Origin: Hungatella sp. UBA3048
Lineage (GTDB): Bacteria; Bacillota; Clostridia; Lachnospirales; Lachnospiraceae
Assembly: GCA_002367105.1 (NCBI GenBank)
Contig: DFCS01000011.1
Span: 62,001-126,000 of the forward strand
DNA length: 64,000 bases
Direction of reading: 5' to 3'
The notes under the pieces were generated by a model that did no database searches, was not told where the DNA came from, and saw nothing but the letters and a program-made list of their open reading frames with translations. The position numbers and the translations under genes were made by a program. This document shows positions 1 to 7,657 of this stretch, one piece after another; the first letter of the stretch is position 1, and the number at the start of each line of letters is the position of its first letter.

Positions 1-1
1 C

Positions 2-220
2 ATAGATGTCCTTTTTAATTTTTTTAAAAGTGGAGCCGTATTTGATTTTGAAAATAGTACGGTGTCATCCATTCATACAGGCGTAAGAATTTTCCCTACA
101 AGAAACATTGGATTTTGTGCTGATGATATTCATAAAGAATTAGACCATCAGCGGAACATTGCGGGACTTGGCAAGTATTTGGAATACAATCCTAAAACAA
201 AGAAATGGTCTTTGTTGTAA
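2..220 (+). CDS. C-terminal end of a hypothetical protein (cut by window start)
   Basis: An open frame enters from the left edge and ends at TAA 218-220, giving the last 72 residues of a protein. The visible part has no membrane segment; it contains GLGKYLEYNPKTKKWSLL at the end. I do not recognise the family. A 76-base gap separates it from the next gene on the same strand, so the two may be co-transcribed. Function unknown. Confidence 0.5.
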   Translation: MDVLFNFFKSGAVFDFENSTVSSIHTGVRIFPTRNIGFCADDIHKELDHQRNIAGLGKYLEYNPKTKKWSLL

Positions 221-296
221 ATCAAGCCGCTATGCTTATCCAAGCAGTTAGAATGAGCACAAGCGAATTCAAATTTGTTCAAAGCGAGGTTAAGTT

Positions 297-758
297 ATGA
301 AAAAAAGAAATGTAGGATTACTGATATTTGCCCTTGTATCTGTAGTATTTATTTTGTCGGTGTGGTTTGGACAGAAACGCATGGAAATACCGTTTTCTGC
401 GGCTGATGTAAAAGACATTGCGATTTATCAATATATAGTCCCGGCAGAAGCAGAGAAAAAAGTAGTAACAGCCGAAGATGATATAGAGAGTATTTTACAA
501 ACATTCAACACAATTAAAGTAAAAAGGAATAGACTGGAACCCATTTCCGGAGCAACTACAACAAGCTTTCGATCTAATTTAAAAGACGGAACAGATTTTA
601 ATATTATTTATATTAATCATAGTGTAAAGTTGGGCGAAATTAAGTCTTCGTATGCTTTTGATTACGAAACAACGGCAGATATCGAAGAAATATGGAACAA
701 CTACAACTATGATGTTTCTGCAGCAGAAGAATCAGAATTACCAACATATGAACAATAA
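297..758 (+). CDS. Hypothetical membrane-anchored protein, 153 aa
   Basis: ATG at 297 is preceded by a GAGG ribosome site about 8 bases upstream. Residues 6-25 form a hydrophobic signal-anchor after a basic MKKRN start, so the rest should lie outside the membrane. There is no lipobox cysteine. The remainder is a small mixed alpha/beta domain I cannot name. It ends just before an intergenic module shared with the TnpX-type element, suggesting accessory DNA. Function unknown. Confidence 0.6.
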   Translation: MKKRNVGLLIFALVSVVFILSVWFGQKRMEIPFSAADVKDIAIYQYIVPAEAEKKVVTAEDDIESILQTFNTIKVKRNRLEPISGATTTSFRSNLKDGTDFNIIYINHSVKLGEIKSSYAFDYETTADIEEIWNNYNYDVSAAEESELPTYEQ

Positions 759-854
759 GGCTGCTACGCCTATCCAGCCCCGTTGCCGCCTGCTTCATTC
801 TACGGCAAAACCGGCTCCACTACATTGTGGTAATCGTTAGTTTTTACGGCGGCT

Positions 855-1130
855 CTGCTCCCGTACCCCTGGCCTCCTCCAAAGAACAGAGAAAACCAAA
901 CGGCGAAAGGCGTTGTCAATGGGAATGTGGAATAGCGGACGGAACGGAGCATATGCCGCAAAAGCCCATTGGCATAAGCCGAAGCCTACACTAAACAGCA
1001 AGGTTCCCATGTCCTTTCACATGGGAACCTTGCCACACGGCGAGTGGGGAGAGTTTCAGAGGGGGAACGCCTCTGGATACCTTGCGGGACTTCGGGCCAA
1101 ATTGGCCCGAAGTGGGATACGGTTGTAGGG
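855..1130. repeat. Conserved intergenic module, copy A
   Basis: This non-coding stretch (the gene-free region is 759-1194) matches, in inverted orientation and at roughly 80% by eye, the segment near 12845-13105. Shared landmarks in order are CCTCCTCCAAAGA, GCGAAAGGCGTTGTCAATGGGA, GTGGAATAGCGGAC, GCATATGCCGCAAAAGCCCATTG, a hairpin AAGGTTCCCATG...CATGGGAACCTT, and a 25-bp palindrome. A shorter third copy is at 2318-2430. Short open frames across it are not credible genes. Confidence 0.7.
1089..1113. repeat. 25-bp palindrome, copy 1 of 7
   Basis: Perfect 12-bp arms acttcgggccaa / ttggcccgaagt around a single central A. It lies at the end of intergenic module A, about 80 bases before the start of the next gene. 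No T-run follows, so it is not a standard intrinsic terminator. Confidence 0.8.
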
Positions 1131-1194
1131 ACAATAAATATACTGTATAATTGGGTTTGAGATAATGATAAACAGGGAAAGGAGTAGTAATTCA

Positions 1195-1845
1195 ATGGAA
1201 TTCACTTTTTTATTAAGCCGTTATGAAGAACAGAGTAAATTACAACTTTTCTATGCATATAAATATTTGACGGAAATGAAAAGCAGAAAAGCAACCCCCA
1301 ACATATGGAAAGTAGTAGATAGGCTGGAGGCTGTTCCTAAAGTTTCAAAAAGCGTTTCCGAAAAAAGACGAAAGCGCTATAAACTCTATGGAGCGTTTTT
1401 GATAATTCTTGGATTATTCGCCATAATTCCAAGCTTTATGGCTCCAAAAGAACTATTATCTGTATTGATTGCAAGTATAGTAGCTTTATTACTCGGATTT
1501 ATCTACCTTTTCCAACCCAAAATCAATTCCGATAAAAACCTTCAGAAAAAAACAGACCGTATTTGGTCTGAATATCAGATTTTTGACGAAATCAAAAATT
1601 CAAAAGTGGTTTTTAGAGATACAGGTATTTACGAAAATGAAATAATGTTCTTATCTTTTTCTGATTTATTGCAAGCTGTATTTTGTCAGGATATCATTCT
1701 TTTTATCGGGGAAAAAGGATTTGTTCTTCTGCAAAAGAAAGACTTACAAAATGCAACCATGGAGCAGTTCTTAGATTTTATTGAGAGGCAGTCAAATATT
1801 GAGGTTGTTGTGATTGATGGAAGGAGCATCACAAATGGCAATTGA
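1195..1845 (+). CDS. YcxB-like membrane protein
   Basis: 216 residues from ATG 1195, which has AAGGAG nine bases upstream; a longer frame from 1165 lacks a better site. Two hydrophobic helices at about residues 65-105 flank a short turn. The C-terminal part (GEKGFVLLQKKDL...FLDFIERQ) resembles the C-terminal domain of YcxB-family proteins, which is inference from pattern only. The end overlaps the next gene by 11 bases, so they are translationally coupled. Function unknown. Confidence 0.6.
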   Translation: MEFTFLLSRYEEQSKLQLFYAYKYLTEMKSRKATPNIWKVVDRLEAVPKVSKSVSEKRRKRYKLYGAFLIILGLFAIIPSFMAPKELLSVLIASIVALLLGFIYLFQPKINSDKNLQKKTDRIWSEYQIFDEIKNSKVVFRDTGIYENEIMFLSFSDLLQAVFCQDIILFIGEKGFVLLQKKDLQNATMEQFLDFIERQSNIEVVVIDGRSITNGN

Positions 1846-2275
1846 ATTCTCACCCGTTAAATTTGATACACATGAAATGTATCTTTCTACCTTAAAAAGA
1901 ATAAAACCTTTTGCGAGATATGTCGAGCTTGTGCAAATATATGATGGTGAAACAGATGGCGTTATTTCATACTCATCAAGTCATCTGAAACTTATCGAGA
2001 AACGAAAGGTAAACAAATGGCTTGGCACAAAAAGAGGTGGACAAGGTGTTACAAAGTATATATTGGAAATAAATCCAGAATACTGGAAATATCTACATAG
2101 TTTTTCAAGCTTCTTTCTTAATTGCACCGATTCCTCTGGTTGTGACGATGTAGTTCAAACAGAATTTGGACAGATTGATATTGCCTTTCTTGATGGTGAA
2201 AGACAACCTCTTTTTTTACAACAACTCATGAGGGATATGCCAGCATTAAGAAAGGATTATGAGCATAACAGTTAA
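1835..2275 (+). CDS. Hypothetical protein, 146 aa
   Basis: ATG 1835 follows AAGGAG by 8 bases and lies inside the end of the upstream YcxB-like gene. The product has no signal peptide or membrane segment and includes KWLGTKRGGQGVTKYIL, a basic glycine-rich stretch. I do not recognise the family. The pair 1195-2275 probably forms one small operon. Confidence 0.6.
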   Translation: MAIEFSPVKFDTHEMYLSTLKRIKPFARYVELVQIYDGETDGVISYSSSHLKLIEKRKVNKWLGTKRGGQGVTKYILEINPEYWKYLHSFSSFFLNCTDSSGCDDVVQTEFGQIDIAFLDGERQPLFLQQLMRDMPALRKDYEHNS

Positions 2276-2317
2276 ATTGTTAGCAGAGAAAAAATCCTTC
2301 GATAAGGAGGGCATATA

Positions 2318-2430
2318 GTCCATTGACATAAGCCGATTTCCACACCAAACAGAAAGGTTCCCAGATTCTTTCACATGGGAACCTCTGGATACCTTATACC
2401 ACTTCGGGCCAAGTTGGCCCGAAGTGGTAT
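2318..2430. repeat. Conserved intergenic module, partial copy C
   Basis: A degenerate shorter version of copy A in the same orientation: TCCATTGACATAAGCCG, AAGGTTCCCA...CATGGGAACCT, CTCTGGATACCTT and the palindrome. It fills the gap between the plus-strand pair and the convergent DUF6809 genes. Confidence 0.6.
2396..2430. repeat. 25-bp palindrome, copy 2 of 7, extended to 35 bp
   Basis: The core acttcgggccaa-g-ttggcccgaagt at 2401-2425 is extended by ataccc-type flanks so that 2396-2430 is fully palindromic (atacc...ggtat). It sits a few bases past the stop of the minus-strand DUF6809 gene, where it could act as a transcript end. Confidence 0.75.
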
Positions 2431-2433
2431 GTT

Positions 2434-2718
2434 CTACTTGTTCTCTTTCCTATCGGTAAAGACTTCAATCATCAGCTCCACGCCGAGACGGAAACCGTAG
2501 CTAAAATTTTCATAGCTGTATGCCGCTGACCTATCATCTATCATATCGTCAAGCTGTTCCAGACGCTTCCAGTCCTCTGGCGAAAGTGTTTTCTTAAAAT
2601 ACTCCGTTTCGTCACTGATTTTATGGGACAGTTCCCGATATTCAGGGTCTTTGCAGTTAATGATTTCTGCGGGGTAAATCTCCCCATTGTATAACTGTTT
2701 TAAGAGAGTTTCAGTCAT
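2434..2718 (-). CDS. DUF6809-type small protein (paralogue 3)
   Basis: 94 residues. It shares with its two upstream neighbours the layout L..LYNGEI-P.E, a central Glu/Leu-rich helical region, then YSYENFSYGFRLGVELMIEVF near the end, the pattern I associate with DUF6809 proteins of clostridial mobile elements. It overlaps the preceding gene by 8 bases, indicating translational coupling. No catalytic residues are evident; role unknown. Confidence 0.65.
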   Translation of the reverse strand: MTETLLKQLYNGEIYPAEIINCKDPEYRELSHKISDETEYFKKTLSPEDWKRLEQLDDMIDDRSAAYSYENFSYGFRLGVELMIEVFTDRKENK

Positions 2719-2998
2719 TAAAAATCCCGTCCGTTTCTTTCATTACCTCCATCGTCAGAAGCATACCCAGCGAAAACGCATAGGAGAATAAATTATCTTC
2801 CCCAGCGGTGGAAAGCTCCATGTGCATGTGGGATAATTCCTGAAACCGCTGGCAATCGTCCAATGACATTTTTGCCATGAAATACCGTTCCTCGTCCTCT
2901 ATCTTGCGGAGCAATTCAAGCTGTTGTTCGCTTTGTGGGTTGCGCCGTTCCCACGGGATAATATCGCCGTTGTACAGGCCACACAAAATACTTTTCAT
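2711..2998 (-). CDS. DUF6809-type small protein (paralogue 2)
   Basis: 95 residues from ATG 2998, which almost touches the stop of the upstream paralogue (TGATATG). It starts MKSILCGLYNGDIIP and ends with LFSYAFSLGMLLTMEVM, matching the flanking paralogues. A longer in-frame extension into the upstream gene is unlikely. Function unknown. Confidence 0.65.
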   Translation of the reverse strand: MKSILCGLYNGDIIPWERRNPQSEQQLELLRKIEDEERYFMAKMSLDDCQRFQELSHMHMELSTAGEDNLFSYAFSLGMLLTMEVMKETDGIFND

Positions 2999-2999
2999 A

Positions 3000-3293
3000 T
3001 CAGCGGCCCTCCCCGGTAATTTCCTCTTTGCCCATGAAAACCTCTGCCATAAGTAGTATGCCGAATTTAAGGGCATAGGTGAAAGTATCATAACGAGTGA
3101 TACCCTCAATTTCTAATTGTGCGTCACAGTATTTTTCAAACAATTCCTTTTCGGAATCGTCCAGCCTTTCCATGAGCTTGTCAAGGTTTCGGCTTTTCAG
3201 GTGCGCCGCTTCCACAAAAGGAGAATACGGGCTGTAGCGTTTGGAATCGGAGCAGATATTGCCGCAATATACTTGTTCTAAAATGCTTTGCAT
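3000..3293 (-). CDS. DUF6809-type small protein (paralogue 1)
   Basis: 97 residues from ATG 3293, eight bases after AAAGGA. It begins MQSILEQVYCGNI and contains YDTFTYALKFGILLMAEVFMG, aligning with the two genes downstream. Lead gene of a three-gene tandem family, probably arisen by duplication. The upstream leader has a short hairpin (cattgtt...aacaatg, 3313-3330). Confidence 0.65.
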   Translation of the reverse strand: MQSILEQVYCGNICSDSKRYSPYSPFVEAAHLKSRNLDKLMERLDDSEKELFEKYCDAQLEIEGITRYDTFTYALKFGILLMAEVFMGKEEITGEGR

Positions 3294-3439
3294 AAAAACC
3301 ATCCTTTCATCATTGTTTTCCAACAATGCCTTGAAAGGAATGACAGCGCATGTTATAATATTTACGCCGCATTTGCTTTCGGGCATGTGCTGGTGGGGGA
3401 AGTGGCGAGAAACTTTGACGGGTGGAACGCCGCTTCCTT

Positions 3440-3607
3440 TTATTTTTGTTTGAGGCACTTAATACCATCTCGTGCGCCCTCTGGCCTTGTCTTTCCAGTA
3501 CGTTTGCAGTAATCATCAAGGATTTTCAAATCGACATCACTTAAACGCAAATGGAGTTTATTAGGCTTCGGTTCGTCCGTTGGTCTGCCCATTTTTTTAG
3601 CGGCCAT
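3440..3607 (-). CDS. Small ribbon-helix-helix regulator, 55 aa
   Basis: ATG 3607 is preceded by a perfect AGGAGG seven bases away. The protein begins MAAKKMGRPTDEPKPNKLHL, a basic arm with GRPT, followed by a strand (LHLRLSD) and two helices, the layout of CopG/Arc-type ribbon-helix-helix DNA-binding proteins. Such proteins serve as autoregulators or relaxosome accessories in mobilizable elements. An inverted repeat sits over its promoter, favouring autoregulation. Confidence 0.7.
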   Translation of the reverse strand: MAAKKMGRPTDEPKPNKLHLRLSDVDLKILDDYCKRTGKTRPEGARDGIKCLKQK

Positions 3608-3619
3608 AATTCACCTCCT

Positions 3620-3666
3620 ACTTTTGCCACCAAAACTATATTACGACTTTCGGTGGCAAAAGTCAA
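3620..3666 (-). promoter_or_regulatory. Promoter with overlapping 12-bp inverted repeat for the RHH gene
   Basis: On the minus strand TTGACT (3666-3661), a 17-base spacer and TAATAT (3643-3638) make a good sigma-A promoter. An inverted repeat with 12-bp perfect arms (acttttgccacc 3620-3631, ggtggcaaaagt 3652-3663) brackets the -10 and covers most of the -35, as expected of an operator for the RHH product. Confidence 0.55.
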
Positions 3667-3726
3667 GGCTCTCTTTGGCGTTAATAAAATTATGCGTGTG
3701 TCTATACACAAAATACGCAGAATCCC

Positions 3727-3751
3727 ACTTCGGGACAAGTTGGCCCGAAGT
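3727..3751. repeat. 25-bp palindrome, copy 3 of 7 (one mismatch)
   Basis: acttcgggacaa-g-ttggcccgaagt; one arm carries A for C. It lies 120 bases upstream of the RHH gene within a gene-free region (3608-4097) that otherwise holds only hairpins. Confidence 0.7.
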
Positions 3752-3846
3752 TCAGCCAATAGACGAGGGTTCCATATACGCCCTGTCCGCTGATGAATTC
3801 GGACTGTCATTTGCGGCTCCACGCCGCAAATTCCCGCCCGCTTTCC

Positions 3847-3899
3847 TGCCGTTTCAAATGCCCTTGCCCTCCCCGGCGGCAATGGCATTTGAAACGGCA
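3847..3899. repeat. Long perfect hairpin, 16-bp arms
   Basis: Arms tgccgtttcaaatgcc (3847-3862) and ggcatttgaaacggca (3884-3899) flank a 21-base GC-rich loop. No T-run follows on either strand. The geometry resembles hairpins at 3983-4036 and 13248-13296 although the arm sequences differ. Confidence 0.7.
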
Positions 3900-3982
3900 A
3901 CCCTGACAGAGCGTATAACAAACTACACTTTGCTCCGCAAAGTCGTGTGCAAAATGGGGAGTTGCCCCCTTTTGAATCCCCC

Positions 3983-4036
3983 ACAAGAAAAGACGGTATG
4001 CAGCCCCTCTGCGGGGTACATACCGTCTTTTCTTGT
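3983..4036. repeat. Long perfect hairpin, 18-bp arms
   Basis: Arms acaagaaaagacggtatg (3983-4000) and cataccgtcttttcttgt (4019-4036) with an 18-base loop that itself contains cccc...gggg. It could end a transcript on the plus strand (TCTTTTCTTGTTATT), but no plus-strand gene precedes it. A small agccc-tcc-gggct hairpin follows at 4041-4053. Confidence 0.65.
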
Positions 4037-4097
4037 TATTAGCCCTCCGGGCTTTATTGCCACAGGCAAGGTAAGCGTGAGTTGTAGTGTGGTATCT

Positions 4098-4226
4098 TTA
4101 ACTATGTGAAACTCCAGATTCCCACTTTGCAACAGCTTGTCTGGAAACACCTAACTGTTCAGCTAACTGTTCTTGTGTATGTCCTTTACTCCTACGAATA
4201 AGAGAGAGTTTTTCAGAAAAGATCAT
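4098..4226 (-). pseudogene. Truncated XRE-family HTH regulator
   Basis: ATG 4226 with GGAGG upstream opens a 42-residue frame: IFSEKLSLIRRSKGHTQEQL, then AEQLGVSRQAVAKWESG. This is a clear XRE helix-turn-helix (Q-E-Q-L-A...SRQAVAKWE). Family members normally continue for at least another 20-80 residues, but here a TAA follows soon after, so it looks like a remnant. A short stand-alone HTH cannot be excluded. Confidence 0.6.
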
Positions 4227-4558
4227 TTGAACCTCCAATAATGTGTTTGCACTAATTTTATCCTAATTATGTAATAAAATAAATAAACCTGTGGTTGAAT
4301 ATATGCAACCTATGATTGCTTTATCAAAAATAGATCCGTTATAGAAATCAAGATATACGAAATATAATTTTGTATCACGTCCCTGCATCTTGGTAAATAT
4401 CTTAGCCACTATTTATAATATTTATGGTGCAATAAAATTTTTTCTATGATCACATCAACGTTTGTTTCTGACTTAAATTCAATGGAACTGATTCTGAAGG
4501 AGGAGGTTCCTTCTTTTTCCCTTTTGCAGCAATTCATTTTACAATTTGTGTATCTAGA

Positions 4559-4597
4559 TAAAAAGCAAGCCTGCGGATTGATAAAATCCACAGGCTT
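4559..4597 (-). terminator. Intrinsic terminator of the APH-like gene
   Basis: Minus-strand stem AAGCCTGTGGATT / AATCCGCAGGCTT (4597-4585 and 4579-4567) followed by GCTTTTTATC, 12 bases after the stop of the phosphotransferase pseudogene. The rest of the gene-free stretch 4227-4558 is AT-rich with no convincing feature. Confidence 0.7.
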
Positions 4598-4608
4598 ACT
4601 TCCCTTTA

Positions 4609-5024
4609 TCAATTCATTTTAGCTTCTTTACTGTGCATTTCGCTTTTCAGCTGAATTCTGAGATCAGACATCCAGTCAGGCTCAACATCAAATTGGTCTG
4701 CAACGCAACGAATCAACCTTGCATAACCGTATAGATTTGCAAAACGCCGCATAAGCGAATAAGACGCTTGCATTTCCTCGGTCAGGCAATGTTCTGAACG
4801 ATATCCTTTTAGGAATTCTGTTTTTGCTTTTTCGATCATGCTGTTGCTCAGTTCTTCCTCTATACAATCGAAAACCTAAGCAATATCCATAGCATACCAG
4901 TGGTACATCCCATCGTCAAAATCTATTACGGAACAGAAATTCGCATTCCTATCGTAAAATACATTGTCAAACTCAAAATCGTAGTGTATGAGTCCGTAAT
5001 TGTCCGTGTGAATGGGCAGTGTCC
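4609..5024 (-). pseudogene. C-terminal half of an interrupted APH-like phosphotransferase
   Basis: Reading down from 5019 gives LPIHTDNYGLIHYDFEFDNV and IDFDDGMYHWYAMDIA, then TAG, then in the same frame VFDCIEEELSNSMIEKAK to the stop at 4609. HYDFEFDN is the H-x-D-x4-N catalytic loop and IDFDD the metal-binding D-x-D of APH/choline-kinase-fold kinases. The N-terminal half lies at 15540-16121; the halves join in frame to a protein of about 330 residues. An internal TAG (about 4876) is a second defect. An intact relative would phosphorylate an antibiotic or small molecule. Confidence 0.8.
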
Positions 5025-5040
5025 ATAAAGAAGCAACTAC
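5020..5040. other. Left end / attachment half-site of the inner element
   Basis: tgtccataaagaagcaacta at the junction with the phosphotransferase gene. TGTCC is the shared core; ATAAAGAAGCA matches the right-end sequence in inverted orientation with small differences. Confidence 0.7.
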
Positions 5041-5142
5041 CGAATACCAAAATAACGAGATAGACAGCTAACAGACAATGTATAGTCCTAAGAAATAAAG
5101 GAAAATCAAACACCAAAATGATTGGATTGGAGGGCAATTATT

Positions 5143-5484
5143 ATGCTAAAAAGAGAACGGAATTTGCGGCTTCATATCATGGTAACACATGAAGAATTAG
5201 CTGTCATACGGGAACGCATGGCAGAAGTGAACAGCCAAAATCAGAGTGCTTTTATTCGCAAGATGATGATTGACGGATATGCCGTGAATGTTGACCTTGC
5301 GCCTGTAAAAGAACTCCTATCCTTGCAACGCCGAAGCGTGAATAATCTTTCCCAAATTGCTAAGTATGCAAAGGCTCATAATGCCTATCACTCTGAAATT
5401 GCAGAACTGCAAAAAGGCTATAATGAACTATGGAAACAGTATTCAAAGCTATTGGGACACCTTGCAAAATTAGTGGCACTTTAG
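5143..5484 (+). CDS. mobC: MobC-like relaxosome accessory protein
   Basis: 113 residues from ATG 5143 (GGAGGG nine bases upstream). The N-terminus LRLHIMVTHEELAVIRERM, followed by SAFIRKMMIDGY, is the ribbon-helix-helix plus helix pattern of MobC proteins, which bind oriT and help a relaxase open the DNA. The C-terminal half is helical (LQRRSVNNLSQIAKYAKAHN). First gene of the element; in relatives a relaxase follows, here it is absent and a hairpin-rich stretch plus cargo takes its place. Confidence 0.75.
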   Translation: MLKRERNLRLHIMVTHEELAVIRERMAEVNSQNQSAFIRKMMIDGYAVNVDLAPVKELLSLQRRSVNNLSQIAKYAKAHNAYHSEIAELQKGYNELWKQYSKLLGHLAKLVAL

Positions 5485-5485
5485 G

Positions 5486-5510
5486 ACTTCGGGCTAACTT
5501 GGCCCGAAGT
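5486..5510. repeat. 25-bp palindrome, copy 4 of 7 (one mismatch)
   Basis: acttcgggctaa-c-ttggcccgaagt, starting two bases after the mobC stop codon. Confidence 0.75.
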
Positions 5511-5580
5511 GAAACAAGGAATGAGCGACAGCGAAATGACGCAACATTAGCCGGGTTTGGGGAGGCTCCCCAACAAGCAA

Positions 5581-5645
5581 TTTTTAGAGTTTTACCGCAA
5601 GGGAAAATTCTAAAAATGTGCAAGTGTGTGCACACTTGCCCTGCT
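5581..5645 (+). other. Candidate oriT-type hairpin region of the inner element
   Basis: Two stacked stem-loops follow mobC: TTTTTAGA...TCTAAAAA (5581-5616, extended through TTTT/AAAA) and GCAAGTGTG-TG-CACACTTGC (5620-5639), then CCTGC. A hairpin followed by ..GCCCT is the general look of MOBQ/MOBP-type nick regions and mobC lies next door, but the nick motif is only loosely matched. It could instead be a transcriptional attenuator for the operon that follows. Confidence 0.35.
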
Positions 5646-5689
5646 TGCCGTTTAGTGGTAAGCCATAAATACCCTTAAAAATGATATAC

Positions 5690-5718
5690 TTGAATTATTC
5701 GATATCTCGAAATATAAT
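5690..5718 (+). promoter_or_regulatory. Promoter of the HTH/two-component operon
   Basis: TTGAAT (5690-5695), 17-base spacer, TATAAT (5713-5718). The spacer contains the inverted repeat TTCGA-tatc-TCGAA, a candidate operator between -35 and -10. Confidence 0.55.
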
Positions 5719-5750
5719 ATAAGTACATCTGTAAAAAGGCGGTGTTTTAT

Positions 5751-5924
5751 ATGGAATATTTAACCGTGAAAGAGTCCGGGAAAAAATGGGGAATTACTGC
5801 TCGTATGGTAAACTACTACTGCTCCGCAGGACGAATACCGGGAGCAATTAAAAAGGGAAATCTATGGTTGGTTCCAAGCAATATAGAAAAACCTAAAGAT
5901 GGACGAACAAAGGGAGGAAAATAA
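5751..5924 (+). CDS. Small helix-turn-helix (excisionase/MerR-like) protein
   Basis: 57 residues from ATG 5751 with AAGGCGGTG upstream; a GTG nine bases earlier lies inside that ribosome site. EYLTVKESGKKWGITARMVN, then YYCSAGRIPGAIKKGNLWLVP is a winged HTH of the HTH_17/excisionase type. Its stop codon overlaps the start of the response regulator. It may regulate the operon or serve as a recombination directionality factor for the element; the sequence cannot decide. Confidence 0.7.
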   Translation: MEYLTVKESGKKWGITARMVNYYCSAGRIPGAIKKGNLWLVPSNIEKPKDGRTKGGK

Positions 5925-6610
5925 TGAGTAGGTTGTTACTTCTTGAGGATGATTTAAGCCTGATTGACGGGCTTTCCTGTTTACTAAAAAGACAGGGTTT
6001 TGAATTAGATATTGCCCGAACTGTAAGAGAAGCCAATACCATTTGGACAGATGGTAAATACGATTTATTGATACTGGATGTGTCCTTGCCAGATGGTTCC
6101 GGTTTTGAGGTTTGTCAAAAAGTACGTCAGGTATCCAAAGTACCGATTATCTTTTTAACTGCATCTGATGAAGAAATAAGTATTGTAACAGGGCTTGATA
6201 TTGGTGGTGACGATTATATCACCAAACCCTTTAAGCTAGGTGTTCTCATATCAAGATTAAATGCTTTGCTTCGGAGAGCAAAGAACTTTGGAACGGCAGA
6301 TACAGAATTACTATCCAATGGGATAAAAGTATTATTGCTGCAAGGACAGGTTTACAAAGACAACCAGCTTTTGGATTTAACCACAGCCGAATACCGATTG
6401 CTTTGTCTGTTCATGCAAAATCCGAACATTATACTCTCCAAAGAAAAAATTCTGGATAAGCTATGGGACGGTGAGGGCAACTATGTGGACGATAATACAT
6501 TGGCGGTATATATTCGCAGGCTAAGAATGAAGATAGAAAACAATCCGGGCGACCCGCAAATGCTGCTGACAATCAGGGGCATGGGGTACAAATGGAATGG
6601 TTTGAATTGA
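5924..6610 (+). CDS. OmpR/PhoB-family response regulator
   Basis: 228 residues. Receiver domain 1-115 with acidic pair at E8-D10, phospho-acceptor Asp52 in LLILDVSLPDGSG, Thr in IFLTASD and Lys in DDYITKPF. Winged-helix output domain about 130-226 (LTTAEYRLLCLF, YIRRLRMKIE, GMGYKW). It is translationally coupled to the HTH gene and followed 9 bases later by its kinase. Likely controls the DUF308/ABC genes downstream, whose leaders share a repeated element. Confidence 0.9.
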   Translation: MSRLLLLEDDLSLIDGLSCLLKRQGFELDIARTVREANTIWTDGKYDLLILDVSLPDGSGFEVCQKVRQVSKVPIIFLTASDEEISIVTGLDIGGDDYITKPFKLGVLISRLNALLRRAKNFGTADTELLSNGIKVLLLQGQVYKDNQLLDLTTAEYRLLCLFMQNPNIILSKEKILDKLWDGEGNYVDDNTLAVYIRRLRMKIENNPGDPQMLLTIRGMGYKWNGLN

Positions 6611-6619
6611 GGTGGACAG

Positions 6620-7657
6620 GTGAAGATTTTTACCAATAAAGATATTAAAAATTTCTTTGTTGCAATATCGTGTATATTGGGCGGCTTTATCCTTTTATTT
6701 CAGTTGTTTGCATGGCTGTTTTACGGCACATGGAGCCTTGTCATGCTATTACTGTCCCTGTTCGCTGCATTCTGCGTTTTAGGAGTATGCTTTCTCTATT
6801 TTTATAAGCAAAATCAGATTATGGAAGAAGCCGTTTCTCAAATTAATTTATATCTTTCAGGAAATACGGATGTCCGCATTGATTGTGATAAGGAGGGCAG
6901 CTTGTATAGGCTGTTCCATACGGTCAACACATTGGCGACAGCGCTCAATGCCCATGCGGTAAAAGAGCAGAAATTGAAAGAGTTTTTGAAAGGTACTATT
7001 TCCGATATTTCTCATCAGCTAAAAACCCCGCTTGCTGCTCTCACAATATACAACGGACTTTTACAGGACAAACCAGAAGATATTGCTGCTGTAAAAGAAT
7101 TTGCAGTAAAGTCAGAGAAAGAAATTGAACGGATTGAAATGCTTGTTCAAAACCTCCTAAAAATTACAAAGTTAGACGCAGGGGCTATTATTATAAATAA
7201 AGCATCTGAAAACATAGCAGACATAATGAAAGATATTTATCAGCATTTTGAATATCGTGCCAATGAGGAAAATAAAATCATTATCTTGTCAGGGCCAGAT
7301 GATACCCAGCTTTTTTGTGACAGAGATTGGATAGCAGAAGCCATTAGTAACATTGTAAAAAATGCACTCGACCATACAAACGCAGGAAGTCAGATTACAG
7401 TTGAGTGGAAAAAGCTCCCGGCTGTAACACAGATAACCATAAAGGACAACGGCAGCGGCATACACCCGGAAGATATACACCATATTTTTAAGCGGTTTTA
7501 CCGCAGCCGCTTTTCAAAAGATACGCAAGGTATCGGCCTTGGACTGCCGCTTGCAAAAACAATCGCAGAAGCACATGACGGTAATATCACAGTGGACAGT
7601 GCTTTGGGTAAAGGCAGCACATTTGTTATGAATTTTTTAAACCTTACTAAAATGTAA
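6620..7657 (+). CDS. Sensor histidine kinase
   Basis: 345 residues from GTG 6620 behind GAGGTGG. Two membrane helices (about 13-35 and 39-62) with almost no extracellular loop, a HAMP-like linker, H-box SDISHQLKTPLAAL with His132, N-box IVKNALDH, G1 DNGSGI and G2 GIGLGLP. The tiny sensory loop is the intramembrane-sensing layout seen in kinases paired with antimicrobial-peptide ABC transporters. The stop codon lies inside the first copy of a leader repeat. Confidence 0.9.
   Translation: MKIFTNKDIKNFFVAISCILGGFILLFQLFAWLFYGTWSLVMLLLSLFAAFCVLGVCFLYFYKQNQIMEEAVSQINLYLSGNTDVRIDCDKEGSLYRLFHTVNTLATALNAHAVKEQKLKEFLKGTISDISHQLKTPLAALTIYNGLLQDKPEDIAAVKEFAVKSEKEIERIEMLVQNLLKITKLDAGAIIINKASENIADIMKDIYQHFEYRANEENKIIILSGPDDTQLFCDRDWIAEAISNIVKNALDHTNAGSQITVEWKKLPAVTQITIKDNGSGIHPEDIHHIFKRFYRSRFSKDTQGIGLGLPLAKTIAEAHDGNITVDSALGKGSTFVMNFLNLTKM

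Noticed and set aside
4409..4612. 67-codon minus-strand frame after the phosphotransferase
   Set aside because: It runs through the intrinsic terminator hairpin and starts at a TTG without a ribosome site.
5690..5740. MerR-type promoter for the small HTH gene
   Set aside because: Spacer is 17 bases, not 19-20, so it is an ordinary sigma-A promoter with an inverted repeat.
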